Assembly (NCBI GenBank): GCA_045113695.1
Contig: JBGUJG010000093.1
Span: 1-64,000, forward strand
Direction: 5' to 3'
Source of the DNA: UBA4246 sp045113695
GTDB lineage: Bacteria; Bacillota; Clostridia; Christensenellales; Aristaeellaceae
Length of the DNA stretch: 64,000 nt
The notes below the pieces were generated by a model that saw nothing but the letters and a program-made list of their open reading frames with translations, searched no databases and had not been told where the DNA came from. The translations under genes were made by a program, and so were the position numbers. Positions 45,432 to 54,224 of this stretch are shown here, piece by piece (position 1 is the first letter of the stretch; each line of letters starts with the position of its first letter).

Positions 45432-48400
45432 TTACTCTTTTTCCAGCCGGATGGTGACTTTTTCACCGTTCAGGTCGGTTTCCTTACCGGCCTCGTCCGG
45501 GGTTTCGGAAGCGGTCAGACCGGCGGCCAGGACAGCCTTGCGGATCATTTCGCCGCAGGCGTTCAGGGCCTTGGCGACCTTTTTGCTGCCGCTGACGGTC
45601 AGGCGGATGCGGTCGGTCAGCTCCAGGCCGGACTCCTTGCGCAGGGTCTGCACCTTGCTGATCAGCTCGCGGGCGTAGCCTTCCAGGATCAGGTCGTCGG
45701 TCAGGTTGGTGTCGAGCACCACGGTGACGCCGCCTTCGCTCTGGGCCATCAGGCCGGGCTTCTGCTCGGTCTCCACCAGCACGTCGCTCTGGGCGAGGTC
45801 AACGGTGGTGCCGTCCAGCTCGAAGGTTACGTTTTCGCCCTTTTCAAAGGCTTCCACCACGGCGGCTCCGTCCATTTCTTTGAGGTGCGCGCTGATCTTG
45901 CCCAGCAGCTTTCCGTAGCGCGGGCCGAGGGTGCGCATCTGCGGCTTCAGCCGGTAGGAGACAAAGTCGTTCGCTTTTTCGGAGATCTCCACCCGGCGGA
46001 CGTTCAGCTCGTCCTCGATCAGGCCGGCGTATTCATCGCCGAAGGACGCGCCGACCACATACAGATTGGCCAGCGGCTGGCGGACCTTGAGGTTGGCCAG
46101 GTTCCGGCAGGACATGCCCAGCTGCTTGACTTTGAGGAGGGCGTCCATCTGCCGCTCGATATCGGGGACAATCATGCTTTCATCCGCCGCGGGGAAGTCG
46201 CAGAAGTGCACGCTTTCCGGGGCGTCTTTGTACTGGGTGCGGACCAGGTTCTGGTAGATGGATTCGGCCATGAAGGGGGTAAAGGGAGCCAGCAGCTTGG
46301 ACAGGGTCACCAGCACGTGATAGAGGGTGGCGAAAGCGGCTTCCTTCTCGCCCGCCATGCCCTTGCCCCAGAAGCGCTCGCGGCCGCGGCGGACATACCA
46401 GTTGGACAGCTCGTCCACAAAGTCGGTCAGCGCACGGGACGCGGTCAGCACGTCGTAGGCGTCCAGGCTCTCGTCCACGGTTTTGATCAGGGTGTTCAGG
46501 CGGGAGAGGATCCACTTGTCCATCAGCGTCAGGCTGACGGCATGCAGGTCGTGCGCCTTGGGGTCAAAGCTGTCCAGGTCGGCGTACATCACAAAGAAGG
46601 CGTAGGTGTTCCAGAGGGTGCCCATGAACTTGCGCTGGACTTCTGAGACGATCTCGCCGGAGAAGCGGGAGGGCAGCCACGGGGCGCCGGAATAGAAGTA
46701 CCAGCGCACGGCGTCCGCGCCCTGCTCGTTGAGCACGGTCCACGGGTCGACCACGTTGCCCAGGTGCTTGGACATCTTGCGGCCGTCCTTGTCCTGCACG
46801 TGGCCCATGACCAGGCAGTTTTTGAAGGAGGGCACATCGTCGAACAGCAGGGTGCTGATGGCCAGCAGGGTATAGAACCACCCGCGGGTCTGGTCGATGG
46901 CTTCGGAGATGAAGTCGGCCGGGTAACGCTTTTTGAATTCTTCCTGATGCTCGAAGGGATAATGCCACTGGGCGAACGGCATGGAGCCGGAATCGTACCA
47001 GCAGTCGATGACGTCCTTGACGCGGCGCATCTCCTTGCCGCAGTGCGGGCAGCGGATCAGCACATTGTCGATATAGGGACGGTGGAGTTCCGGCAGATTG
47101 ACCGGGCCGACGGCCATCTTTTCCAGCTCTTCCCTGCTGCCGATCACGTGGACATGGCCCTCTTCGCACTGCCAGACAGGCAGCGGGGTGCCCCAGTAGC
47201 GCTCGCGGGACAGGCCCCAGTCCACCACGTTCTCGACGAAGTTGCCCATCCGGCCTTCCTTGATGTTGTCCGGCATCCAGTGGATGGAGCGGTTGTTTTT
47301 AACCAGCTGGTCGCGCACCGCGGTCATGCGGATGTACCAGGTGGGGCGGGCATAGTAGAGCAGGGGAGTGTCGCAGCGCCAGCAGTGGGGATAGTCGTGC
47401 TCGAACTTCGGCGCGGCGAACAGAAGGCCGCGGGCGCTCAGGTCCTTGAGCACTTCCGGGTCGGCGCTGACGGCGCCTTCGTCCATTTCCTTCTGGGTGG
47501 GCTTGCAGCGCATGCCGGCAAAGGGGGTGCCTTCCTTCATGCGGCCTTCGTTGTCCACCAGCTGGACGAAGGGAATATCGTACTTTTTGCCCACGCGGGC
47601 GTCGTCCTCGCCGAAGGCGGGGGCCTGGTGGACGATGCCGGTACCGTCCGTCATGGTGACGTAATCGTCGCAGCAGACGAAGAAGGCCTTCTTCTCCTGC
47701 TGGGCGGCGATGTCGGCGGCTGCCTGGTAGAGCGGCTCATACTCCCGGTATTCCAGTTCTTTGCCGGTCATGGTGGCCAGCACTTCGTAGGCCTTGCCGT
47801 CTTTGCGGAGCTCATGCTTGTCCTTGAGGGGGCTGAGCACCGTGTCCAGCAGGGCTTCGGCCAGGTAGTAGACATTGCCGTCAACGGCCCTGACCTTGGC
47901 GTAGGTTTCGCTCGGGTTCACGCACAGGGCGACGTTGGAGGGAAGGGTCCAGGGCGTAGTGGTCCAGGCGAGGAAATAGGCGTCCTCGTCCTTGACTTTA
48001 AAGCGGACCACGGCGGAGCGCTCCTTGAGGGTCTTATATCCCTGGGCTACCTCGTGGCTGGACAGGCCGGTGCCGCAGCGAGGGCAGTAGGGGACGACCT
48101 TATGCCCCAGGTACAGCAGGCCCTTTTCCCAGATCTTCTTGAGGGACCACCATTCGGACTCGATATACGTGTCGTGGTAGGTGACGTACGGGTGCTTCAT
48201 ATCCGCCCAGAAGCCGACGCGGTCGGACATTTCCTCCCACTCGTGCAGGTATTTCCACACGGATTCCTTGCACTTCTGGATGAAGGGCTCGATGCCGTAC
48301 TCCTCGATCTGCTGCTTGCCGTTGATGCCCAGCAGCTTTTCGACTTCCAGCTCCACCGGCAGGCCGTGGGTGTCCCACCCGGCGATGCGCAGGGCGGACT

Positions 48401-48632
48401 TGCCCTTCATCGTCTGGTAGCGGGGAAAGAGGTCCTTGATGGCGCGGGTCTCCACGTGGCCGATGTGGGGCCGGCCGTTGGACGTGGGCGGTCCGTCGTA
48501 GAAGGTGAACTGCTCGGCCGCATCGTCGCGCAGGTGGAAGCTGCGCTCCATGATGTTGTTGTCTTTCCAGAACTGCAGCACTTCTTTTTCACGCGCCGCA
48601 AAGTTCATGTCGGTACTGACTTTGTTGTACAT
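45432..48632 (-). CDS. ileS: Isoleucyl-tRNA synthetase, eukaryote-like type
   Basis: 1066 residues. HIGH is at 56-59 (GRPHIGHVETRAIKD) and KMSKH (DGRKMSKHLGN) near residue 618. The editing CP1 domain has TTPWTLPSNVALCV and GTGIVHQAPAFGEDDARVG. The GRPHIGHVETRAIKD context and C-terminal region place it in the eukaryote-like IleRS2 branch, which is known to tolerate mupirocin; this is inferred from sequence style. The zinc-type motif CPHCGKEMRRVKDV is in the middle rather than a C-terminal zinc finger. Expression is controlled by a T-box leader upstream. Confidence 0.97.
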   Translation of the reverse strand: MYNKVSTDMNFAAREKEVLQFWKDNNIMERSFHLRDDAAEQFTFYDGPPTSNGRPHIGHVETRAIKDLFPRYQTMKGKSALRIAGWDTHGLPVELEVEKLLGINGKQQIEEYGIEPFIQKCKESVWKYLHEWEEMSDRVGFWADMKHPYVTYHDTYIESEWWSLKKIWEKGLLYLGHKVVPYCPRCGTGLSSHEVAQGYKTLKERSAVVRFKVKDEDAYFLAWTTTPWTLPSNVALCVNPSETYAKVRAVDGNVYYLAEALLDTVLSPLKDKHELRKDGKAYEVLATMTGKELEYREYEPLYQAAADIAAQQEKKAFFVCCDDYVTMTDGTGIVHQAPAFGEDDARVGKKYDIPFVQLVDNEGRMKEGTPFAGMRCKPTQKEMDEGAVSADPEVLKDLSARGLLFAAPKFEHDYPHCWRCDTPLLYYARPTWYIRMTAVRDQLVKNNRSIHWMPDNIKEGRMGNFVENVVDWGLSRERYWGTPLPVWQCEEGHVHVIGSREELEKMAVGPVNLPELHRPYIDNVLIRCPHCGKEMRRVKDVIDCWYDSGSMPFAQWHYPFEHQEEFKKRYPADFISEAIDQTRGWFYTLLAISTLLFDDVPSFKNCLVMGHVQDKDGRKMSKHLGNVVDPWTVLNEQGADAVRWYFYSGAPWLPSRFSGEIVSEVQRKFMGTLWNTYAFFVMYADLDSFDPKAHDLHAVSLTLMDKWILSRLNTLIKTVDESLDAYDVLTASRALTDFVDELSNWYVRRGRERFWGKGMAGEKEAAFATLYHVLVTLSKLLAPFTPFMAESIYQNLVRTQYKDAPESVHFCDFPAADESMIVPDIERQMDALLKVKQLGMSCRNLANLKVRQPLANLYVVGASFGDEYAGLIEDELNVRRVEISEKANDFVSYRLKPQMRTLGPRYGKLLGKISAHLKEMDGAAVVEAFEKGENVTFELDGTTVDLAQSDVLVETEQKPGLMAQSEGGVTVVLDTNLTDDLILEGYARELISKVQTLRKESGLELTDRIRLTVSGSKKVAKALNACGEMIRKAVLAAGLTASETPDEAGKETDLNGEKVTIRLEKE

Positions 48633-48680
48633 GGGAAAACCTCCAGGTTGGTTAATAGTGAGGGATATAGCGGTTCATTG

Positions 48681-48795
48681 TTAATGCGTAATTCGTAATT
48701 CGTAATGCGTAATGATTTGCAATGACCGATTCTTTCACCGGGTCAATCCGCGCCGCAGGCGCGAATTGCGAATTACATATTATGCATTATGAATT
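48681..48795. repeat. GCATTA-family inverted-repeat element
   Basis: The right arm (48681-48713) is TTAATGCGTAATTCGTAATT and onward; the left arm (48765-48795) carries ATTGCGAATTACATATTATG and onward. They are roughly inverted copies around a GC-rich core with GCGCCGCAGGCGC. It sits in the ileS leader between the T-box terminator and the ribosome site. Confidence 0.7.
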
Positions 48796-49030
48796 AAAAA
48801 AGCCGTCCCTGATGTATCAGGGACGGCAGAATACCGCGGTACCACCCATTTTGACGGAAGAACCTGCTTCCGTCCGCTCACAGCCCCGGTAACGGGGGGC
48901 ATACGCCCGCGCTGACTGTTCACGCGGGAGGCTCCGGAGTGATCCGGAAAACCGACGTCCGCCGGGCTTGCACCAGCCCCCGGCTCGCTAAAAGGCGTCT
49001 TGAGGTTTCCCCGTCTCCTTCATCGCCGAA
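48796..49030 (-). ncRNA. T-box leader (isoleucine) of ileS
   Basis: The T-box sequence GGGTGGTACCGCGG lies on the minus strand at about 48848-48835. The specifier-loop context CCGGATCACTCCGGAG places the ATC (isoleucine) codon at 48943-48941. A GCGAGCCGGGGGCTGGTGCA stem-I-like region is upstream. The terminator GCCGTCCCTGA/TCAGGGACGGC (48802-48827) ends with TTTTTT. Uncharged tRNA-Ile would favour the antiterminator and allow ileS expression. Confidence 0.92.
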
Positions 49031-49039
49031 ACAAAATAC

Positions 49040-49068
49040 ATTATATCGGATAAAACTGCATTTGTAAA
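49040..49068 (-). promoter_or_regulatory. Promoter of the T-box/ileS transcript
   Basis: Minus-strand TTTACA (49068-49063) and TATAAT (49045-49040), spacer 17 nt. Confidence 0.7.
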
Positions 49069-49130
49069 GCGGGAAATTTGGCGGAAAAACCGGAAAAATT
49101 CGGCGGAAAAACCGGAAAAAAGTTTTGTAT

Positions 49131-49838
49131 TCATTCTCCGGACCCGCCCGGAAAGGGGACGATTTCACGTACGGTCAGGGTTTCCCCTGACACGGTAAAG
49201 CGCACGTCCGTCCCGGCAAAGCCGAAGCCGTACACCCGCTCCGGGTCGTCCTGGTAGGCCGGGCGCGGGTCCAGGGACAGGACTTCCAGGAGGGCTTCCC
49301 GCTTTTCCGGGGGGATCTTCCCAAGGAGCGGTTCCGGGAAGACAACGCTCAGGCGGTCTGCGGCATGCTCCAGGGCAAAACCGCCCCGGGCGTCCGGTAC
49401 GGCCTCCAGGTGGGGCAGGTAGGGCTTGATGTCATAAACCGGTGTGCCGTCCGTCACGTCGATCCCACCGATCAGGAGGGCGGGCCCCTGCTCCGTATCC
49501 AGCACCTCCAGAAGGCGCACCAGGGACAGGCCGATGGGATTCGGCCGGAAGGGGGAGCGGGTGGCGAAAACGCCCCGCTTTTCGTTGCCGCCCAGGCGGG
49601 GCGGGCGGACCAGGGGCTCAAAACGCTTCGGGCTGGGCACGAGGGAAAAATCCCAGATCAGCCACAGATGGGAAAACTCTTCGATGCCGCGCAGGGCCTC
49701 TTTTACCCGGTATGCCGGGGTGAACTCGATCAGCCCGGTGAGGCCGGATCCCAGTCCGCTCTGCCGGGGGACGCCGAACTTTTCGGGAAAATCCGTCCGG
49801 ACATGCGCGATCACTTCCAGATGTCTGTCCGGATTCAT
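49131..49838 (-). CDS. trmO: tRNA threonylcarbamoyladenosine methyltransferase TrmO
   Basis: 235 residues. TsaA/VirR-type TrmO methylates the N6 of t6A37 in tRNA-Thr using SAM. Hallmarks: HVRTDFPEKFGVPRQSG, FSHLWLIWDFS, RLGGNEKRGVFATRSPFRPN, PIGLSLVRLLEV and GIDVTDGTPVYDIKPYLP. Its start overlaps the recX stop by 4 bp, so it ends the six-gene run comEB to trmO. Slightly longer than typical because of a C-terminal beta-rich tail. It is upstream of the T-box leader but separated by the ileS promoter. Confidence 0.95.
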   Translation of the reverse strand: MNPDRHLEVIAHVRTDFPEKFGVPRQSGLGSGLTGLIEFTPAYRVKEALRGIEEFSHLWLIWDFSLVPSPKRFEPLVRPPRLGGNEKRGVFATRSPFRPNPIGLSLVRLLEVLDTEQGPALLIGGIDVTDGTPVYDIKPYLPHLEAVPDARGGFALEHAADRLSVVFPEPLLGKIPPEKREALLEVLSLDPRPAYQDDPERVYGFGFAGTDVRFTVSGETLTVREIVPFPGGSGE

Positions 49839-50467
49839 GGCTCCTCCGCCTCCGTTTCTTCCTCAGAGATCTGGCTGAGAACCCCGGAAACGATGTCCCA
49901 GGAAAAGCCCCTGCGCGCCAGGGCCGCGGCGGCTTTGCGCCGTTCGGCCGGGTCGGAAAGATCCCTGCGGGGGCATAGCTTCCGCGCCTGACGCAGGGCT
50001 GCTTCCCGCTCGTCCTCTTCCGGGAGCCCTTCGACGGCTTCCTTCGCGGTTTCCTCGCTGACGCCCTTGAAACGGAGTTCCCGCAGGATCCGGCCCCGGC
50101 CGTACCGCGCGGAGCGGCCGGACACATAGCGCTCGGCATAGCGCTCGTCGGACACAAAATCATACCGCGTCAGCATTTCCATGACTTTGGCGACCGTCTT
50201 TTCCGGATAGGCGGCGGTGAGGAGCTTTTTCTCAAGCTGGGCTTCCGTCATGTCGCGGGCGGCCAGGGCGCGGCCGGCCCGGTCGAGGGCGTATTCCTCA
50301 TAATGCGCGGCAAGCTGCTTTTCATAATGAGCCCGGTCCACCGGGTCTCCTGCGCGGACGCGGAAATCCCAGTACATCGCTTCCGGGACGCGCAGGCTGG
50401 TTCCGTCCTCAAAGGTGAGCTGACGGCAGCCGTTCAGTTTTTTGACTTCGGTCACCACGGGCGGCAC
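49835..50467 (-). CDS. recX: RecX family regulator of RecA
   Basis: 210 residues. RecX-type triple-helix repeats are visible: RDMTEAQLEKKLLTAAYPEKTVAKV, YDFVSDERYAERYV, RGRILRELRFKGVSEETAKEAVE and a third repeat with RKAAAALARRGFSWDIVSGVL. It modulates RecA filaments. There is no recA gene in the window. The start overlaps the preceding serine hydrolase gene by 16 bp and the end overlaps trmO by 4 bp, showing tight co-translation. Confidence 0.93.
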   Translation of the reverse strand: MPPVVTEVKKLNGCRQLTFEDGTSLRVPEAMYWDFRVRAGDPVDRAHYEKQLAAHYEEYALDRAGRALAARDMTEAQLEKKLLTAAYPEKTVAKVMEMLTRYDFVSDERYAERYVSGRSARYGRGRILRELRFKGVSEETAKEAVEGLPEEDEREAALRQARKLCPRRDLSDPAERRKAAAALARRGFSWDIVSGVLSQISEEETEAEEP

Positions 50468-51588
50468 CTGCCTTCCTTAAACAGCAGGCGGCACAGGCTG
50501 ATGTTGAGAGCCGTCATCACGCCCTGCCGTTCTTCCGAGGCGGCGGAGGTCAGCAGGGCGAAGCCCTCACCGCGGCCGTTCAGGAACAGGCCGTTCACCG
50601 CCCCGTAGGCCAGGCCCTGATGGCCGTACAGGGGCTCCGCCATATCAGCCCGCTGATACAGAAAAGTGCCCAGACCTTCGGAAAGGTCCCGGTCCCGGGT
50701 GCCGAAGGAAGCGCGCTTTTCTTTCATCTGGGGGAAGAAATCGCTTTGTATGGCCTCCCGGCCGATCCGCAGGAGGTCTCCTGCCCGGACGCACAGGCTG
50801 CCGTGGGCCAGCAGATAGTCTTTCTGAAGGTCAACCTTCTCAGGATTCCGGCTTTCCTGCTGCCGCCGGACCGCGTCATAGCCGGCCAGCCGGGCCGGCG
50901 GAAGCAGACGCCAGGCGTCCGCCAGGGTGCCGCCGACGCCGGCGGGCAGGAAGGAAGCCTCCACTGAAAGAGGATCAAACACGGTTTCCCGCATGATCCG
51001 GTCGAAGGGTCTGCCCAGCGCGCCTTCCAGCACGCAGCCGATGATCCCGGCGGCGAGATTCGAGTAATCCCACTGTGTGCCCGGCGCGTAAGAAGCGAAA
51101 CAGTCTTTCCGGAGCAGCTCCGGGAAAGGCGGGGGAGCTGTGAGACTGTTCAGATAGGCGTCCCCGTCCCGGATGGAAGAGGTGTGGGACAGGAGCATCG
51201 AAAGGGTAATGGGGTTATCCGGGAAGAGCGGGTTCCGGACGGGAAAGCCCAGATACGCGCCGATATCCTCCTCCAGGGATATTTTCCCTTCCCGGGCCAG
51301 GGTCAGCAAGGCGCAGGCCGTGACGAATTTGCTGACGGACGCGGCGCGGAAAAAGACGTCCGGCCGGGCGGGCAGGGAGCCGTCTTTCCGGACCGTCCCA
51401 AAGGACGTGACGGAAACGGTTTGCCCGTCCGACAGGGCCAGGGCCCCGCCCCGCACGCGCTGGCGGGACAGGATGGCCGAGATGTGCCTTTCAAGCGCCG
51501 GGTCCGGCCGGTTCCCGGTCCAGCCGGACAGACGGACCGGCAGGCGGGGCACCAGATGGATCCCGGCCCGGTACAGATCTTTGTTCAT
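50452..51588 (-). CDS. Serine hydrolase, beta-lactamase/penicillin-binding family
   Basis: 378 residues from the ATG at 51588, which overlaps the lgt stop (ATGA); the open frame reaches further upstream but only as a shadow of lgt. It has the class C/DD-peptidase fold signatures: SxxK in AASVSKFVTAC, YxN in WDYSNLAAG and a C-terminal GHQGLAYG in place of KTG. No signal peptide is obvious, so it is probably cytoplasmic or its start is displaced. It may be an esterase or D-stereospecific peptidase rather than a lactamase; substrate unknown. Confidence 0.9.
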   Translation of the reverse strand: MNKDLYRAGIHLVPRLPVRLSGWTGNRPDPALERHISAILSRQRVRGGALALSDGQTVSVTSFGTVRKDGSLPARPDVFFRAASVSKFVTACALLTLAREGKISLEEDIGAYLGFPVRNPLFPDNPITLSMLLSHTSSIRDGDAYLNSLTAPPPFPELLRKDCFASYAPGTQWDYSNLAAGIIGCVLEGALGRPFDRIMRETVFDPLSVEASFLPAGVGGTLADAWRLLPPARLAGYDAVRRQQESRNPEKVDLQKDYLLAHGSLCVRAGDLLRIGREAIQSDFFPQMKEKRASFGTRDRDLSEGLGTFLYQRADMAEPLYGHQGLAYGAVNGLFLNGRGEGFALLTSAASEERQGVMTALNISLCRLLFKEGRCRPW

Positions 51589-52328
51589 GGTTTTTTCCTT
51601 TTCAGTTTCCGGATCAGGAAATACGCGGCCCCGGCCAGCACCATCAGGCCGCTCAGCAGCTGGGAGATGCGGACGGAGGTGCCGGGAATGTACAGGCTGT
51701 CGCTCCTGAGGCCTTCGATCCATACCCGGCCCAGGCCGTAGACGATCATATAGAGGGGCAGGCCGTCGCCCGGACGCCAGCGCTTCCTGGTGCCCCAGAG
51801 GATCAGGAAGCCCATGAGGTCCCACATGGACTCATAGAAGAACGTGGCCTGATACCAGCTGCCGTTCACCAGCACAGCCAGGGGGAAAAACTGCAGGGCG
51901 GGGGAGAGGACGGGGTTTCCGTAGGCTTCCTGGTTGAAAAAATTGCCCCACCGGCCGATGGCCTGGCCCAGCAGCAGGGAGGGAATGGTCATATCGACCA
52001 GGGCCCAAAAGGATACTTTCCGCCGCCTGCTCAGGGCGCAGACGCCCAGCAGGCCGCCGATCACCCCGCCGTAGATGGCCAGGCCGCCCTCCCAGACACG
52101 GAAAACGCTGAGCGGATCACCAGCGTAATCCGCCCAGCGAAAAATGCAGTAATAAAGCCTGGCGCCGATCAGCGCGGACGGAACGCCCCAGAGGGCGACG
52201 TCCAGCCCGGCGTCCCGGGGGAGGGAAAGCCGGGCCGTATTCCTGCCGCATAGCCAGACGCCCAGCAGGATGGCAGAGCAGATCAGCAGGGCGTACATCG
52301 GCAGGGAGGAAAAAAAGGCAGGCGGCAT
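51585..52328 (-). CDS. lgt: Prolipoprotein diacylglyceryl transferase
   Basis: 247 residues, a membrane protein with about seven hydrophobic segments. It moves diacylglycerol from phosphatidylglycerol to the lipobox Cys of prolipoproteins such as the peptide-binding lipoprotein at 9254-10849. The signature IGRWGNFFNQEAYG is present, with YYCIFRW near the N-terminus and VWIEGLRSDSLYI near the C-terminus, as in Lgt. It is downstream of the LCP gene by 2 bp and overlaps the serine hydrolase gene by 4 bp. Confidence 0.95.
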   Translation of the reverse strand: MPPAFFSSLPMYALLICSAILLGVWLCGRNTARLSLPRDAGLDVALWGVPSALIGARLYYCIFRWADYAGDPLSVFRVWEGGLAIYGGVIGGLLGVCALSRRRKVSFWALVDMTIPSLLLGQAIGRWGNFFNQEAYGNPVLSPALQFFPLAVLVNGSWYQATFFYESMWDLMGFLILWGTRKRWRPGDGLPLYMIVYGLGRVWIEGLRSDSLYIPGTSVRISQLLSGLMVLAGAAYFLIRKLKRKKP

Positions 52329-52330
52329 GA

Positions 52331-53740
52331 TTACTTGCCCTCAGCCGGTTCAGGCGTGATATTTTCCAGGATGGTTTCCAGGGTCCGGACATAGTATGCC
52401 TCGTCCGCCGAATTCAGTTCCATCTGATCCAGGCGGTCCAGCGCGTCCTGGAAAGTCCGGTAGCGTTCTTCCATTTCCTTCTGCCGGCTCATCATCAGCA
52501 GCGGGGTCTTGGAATTGGTCAGCTCGCTTTCAAATGTCTCGTATTCGGCCAGGAAGGCGGTATAGCAGGCCATCAGGTGTTCGAATTCTTCGGACAGGTC
52601 AGCGCTTTCCGAATAATCCGTCTCTGCCGAGCGCAGCAGGAAGGCGTTGAAAGCGCTCAGGAAATCGGAATAGGCCGTCCCGTCGTGCGGTACGTCGTAC
52701 AGCTCCCTGCTCAGCTCCTTCTGGCCCTGGGAGAGCGTGTCCTCCCCCGGGGCTTCTTCCGCGCCGGTCAGATCGTCTTCTTCATCCCGGACGATGAAGG
52801 TGCCGTACAGGAAGGCGTGCAGGGCTTCCCGGTTGGCGGGATAGTCGATCTGCTGGGCGGAGCCGCCGTAATCGATCTCTTCGAAGGTGCCCTTGATCGG
52901 AATGCGCAGCTGGTCGATCTGGGCGCCTTTCAGGTCAAAAGCGATCTGAACGGCTTCAAACAGGTCGGCGGCGGACATATCGGTGACCAGGGTGTTTTCG
53001 ACCACCGTGTCCAGCAGGGCAAGCGCCTGGTCGTAAGAGATGTCCCGCAGCGAGGAAGCCAGGGAGGAAAGGACCATCCTGGCGCGGGTGGTCCGGCGGA
53101 AATCGTTCGCTTCGCCGTTGACCACATAGCTGGAGCGGATGCGCATGTAAATGACGGCGGCGTGCCCCTTGAAATGATAGGTCCCCCCGCCGTTTTTGGC
53201 CGGCAGCACCGGGTCGGTCCAGGAGGAGGTATAGGCGGTTTTGGAGCGCAGGCGGGTGGCTTCGCCGTCGGTGATCGTGATGTCGACCCCGCCGCAGGCG
53301 TCGATGATGTTCTGGATCATCGTCCAGTCCACGACGATATAGTGGTCGATGCGGATGCCGAAATGGGTTTCAAAGATCCCGACCAGTTTTTCCACCGCTA
53401 CCTTGTTGGCGCCGTTGTTGATCACATAGCGGCTCAGGCGGTTGTAGCCGGACTTTTCCGGGTTCTTGACCAGGAGGTCGCGGGTGAAGCTGGTCAGGGA
53501 GATCTTGCCCATGTCTTCATCCGCCGTCACCAGCACCATGCCGTCGGTGTTGCCCAGGTTATCCGCCTTTCCGTTCCAGGAATCCACGCACAAAAGCAGG
53601 TAGTTGCGGATGCCGTGCGGGGTGGCGGGAATATCCTCCTGAGCAAGTACGGGGATCGCCTTCGGGGTCGCGATAGCGCCTGCAGAAATGCAGGTCAGCA
53701 GCAAGAACAGGGTCAGCAGAGCAGACAGAAGACGTTTCAT
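52331..53740 (-). CDS. LytR-CpsA-Psr (LCP) family protein
   Basis: 469 residues. Signal/anchor segment (about 4-25), then an LCP domain with GIRNYLLLCVDSW, GNTDGMVLVTADEDMGKISLTSFTRD, GYNRLSRYVINNGANK, HYIVVDWTMIQNIIDACGGVDI and MRIRSSYVVNGEANDFRRTTR. Known LCP enzymes attach teichoic acid or polysaccharide to peptidoglycan, and the conserved Arg and Asp residues of the phosphate site are present. A C-terminal region of about 150 residues is acidic and helical, unlike standard LCPs. Its start shares one base with the comEB stop (TGATG). Confidence 0.92.
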   Translation of the reverse strand: MKRLLSALLTLFLLLTCISAGAIATPKAIPVLAQEDIPATPHGIRNYLLLCVDSWNGKADNLGNTDGMVLVTADEDMGKISLTSFTRDLLVKNPEKSGYNRLSRYVINNGANKVAVEKLVGIFETHFGIRIDHYIVVDWTMIQNIIDACGGVDITITDGEATRLRSKTAYTSSWTDPVLPAKNGGGTYHFKGHAAVIYMRIRSSYVVNGEANDFRRTTRARMVLSSLASSLRDISYDQALALLDTVVENTLVTDMSAADLFEAVQIAFDLKGAQIDQLRIPIKGTFEEIDYGGSAQQIDYPANREALHAFLYGTFIVRDEEDDLTGAEEAPGEDTLSQGQKELSRELYDVPHDGTAYSDFLSAFNAFLLRSAETDYSESADLSEEFEHLMACYTAFLAEYETFESELTNSKTPLLMMSRQKEMEERYRTFQDALDRLDQMELNSADEAYYVRTLETILENITPEPAEGK

Positions 53741-54207
53741 CAGGCTTCCTCCTCGGGGTCCATCTTTTCAAGCACCACGCCGGTTTCACCGAATATTTCC
53801 AGGGAAAAGCTGTCGGGGTAGCCCTGTTCATACACCACCCGGCGGATGCCGGCATTGACGATCATCTTGGCGCAGACGGAGCAGGGCTGGTGCGTGCAGT
53901 ACAGCGTGGCCCCGTCGATATTGACGCCCAGCTTGGCGGCCTGGATGATGGCGTTCTGCTCGGCGTGGATGGCATAGCAGACCTCGGCCCGGGTGCCGGA
54001 AGGGATGCCCATCTGCCGGCGCAGGCAGACGCCCTTTTCCCGGCATGTCTTCATGCCCTGCGGGGCCCCGTTGTAGCCGGTGGTCATGATGCGCTTGTCC
54101 TTGACGATGACGGCCCCGATGGCCCGGCCGGGCGCAAAGCAGCTGGTCCAGCCGGCGATCACATGGGCCATTTCCATAAAACGCCGGTCCCACTTGTTGA
54201 AAGACAT
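53740..54207 (-). CDS. comEB: dCMP deaminase / ComEB family zinc deaminase
   Basis: 155 residues from the ATG at 54207, preceded by GGAGG; an in-frame ATG at 54291 would add sequence made only of the repeat element. Zinc ligands HAEQNAI and CSVCAKM, with catalytic Glu, are the deaminase motif. N-terminal WDRRFMEMAHVIAGWTSC and NGAPQGMKTC are typical of deoxycytidylate deaminases. It makes dUMP from dCMP. First gene of the run through trmO. Confidence 0.93.
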   Translation of the reverse strand: MSFNKWDRRFMEMAHVIAGWTSCFAPGRAIGAVIVKDKRIMTTGYNGAPQGMKTCREKGVCLRRQMGIPSGTRAEVCYAIHAEQNAIIQAAKLGVNIDGATLYCTHQPCSVCAKMIVNAGIRRVVYEQGYPDSFSLEIFGETGVVLEKMDPEEEA

Positions 54208-54224
54208 AAAAACCTCCAATAAGA

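Larger units (their letters stand above)
48633..49130 (-). other. ileS leader region, no genes
   Basis: Nearly 500 bp without a credible reading frame. From upstream to downstream on the minus strand: promoter (49068-49040), T-box riboswitch (49030-48796) and a GCATTA-family element (48795-48681), then the ribosome site CTGGAGG at about 48640-48646. Confidence 0.9.

Noticed and set aside
46764..48698. Plus-strand open frame of about 640 codons opposite ileS
   Set aside because: Shadow of a strong gene; composition rich in Val, Gly and His without motifs; the T-box and KMSKH evidence supports the minus-strand gene.
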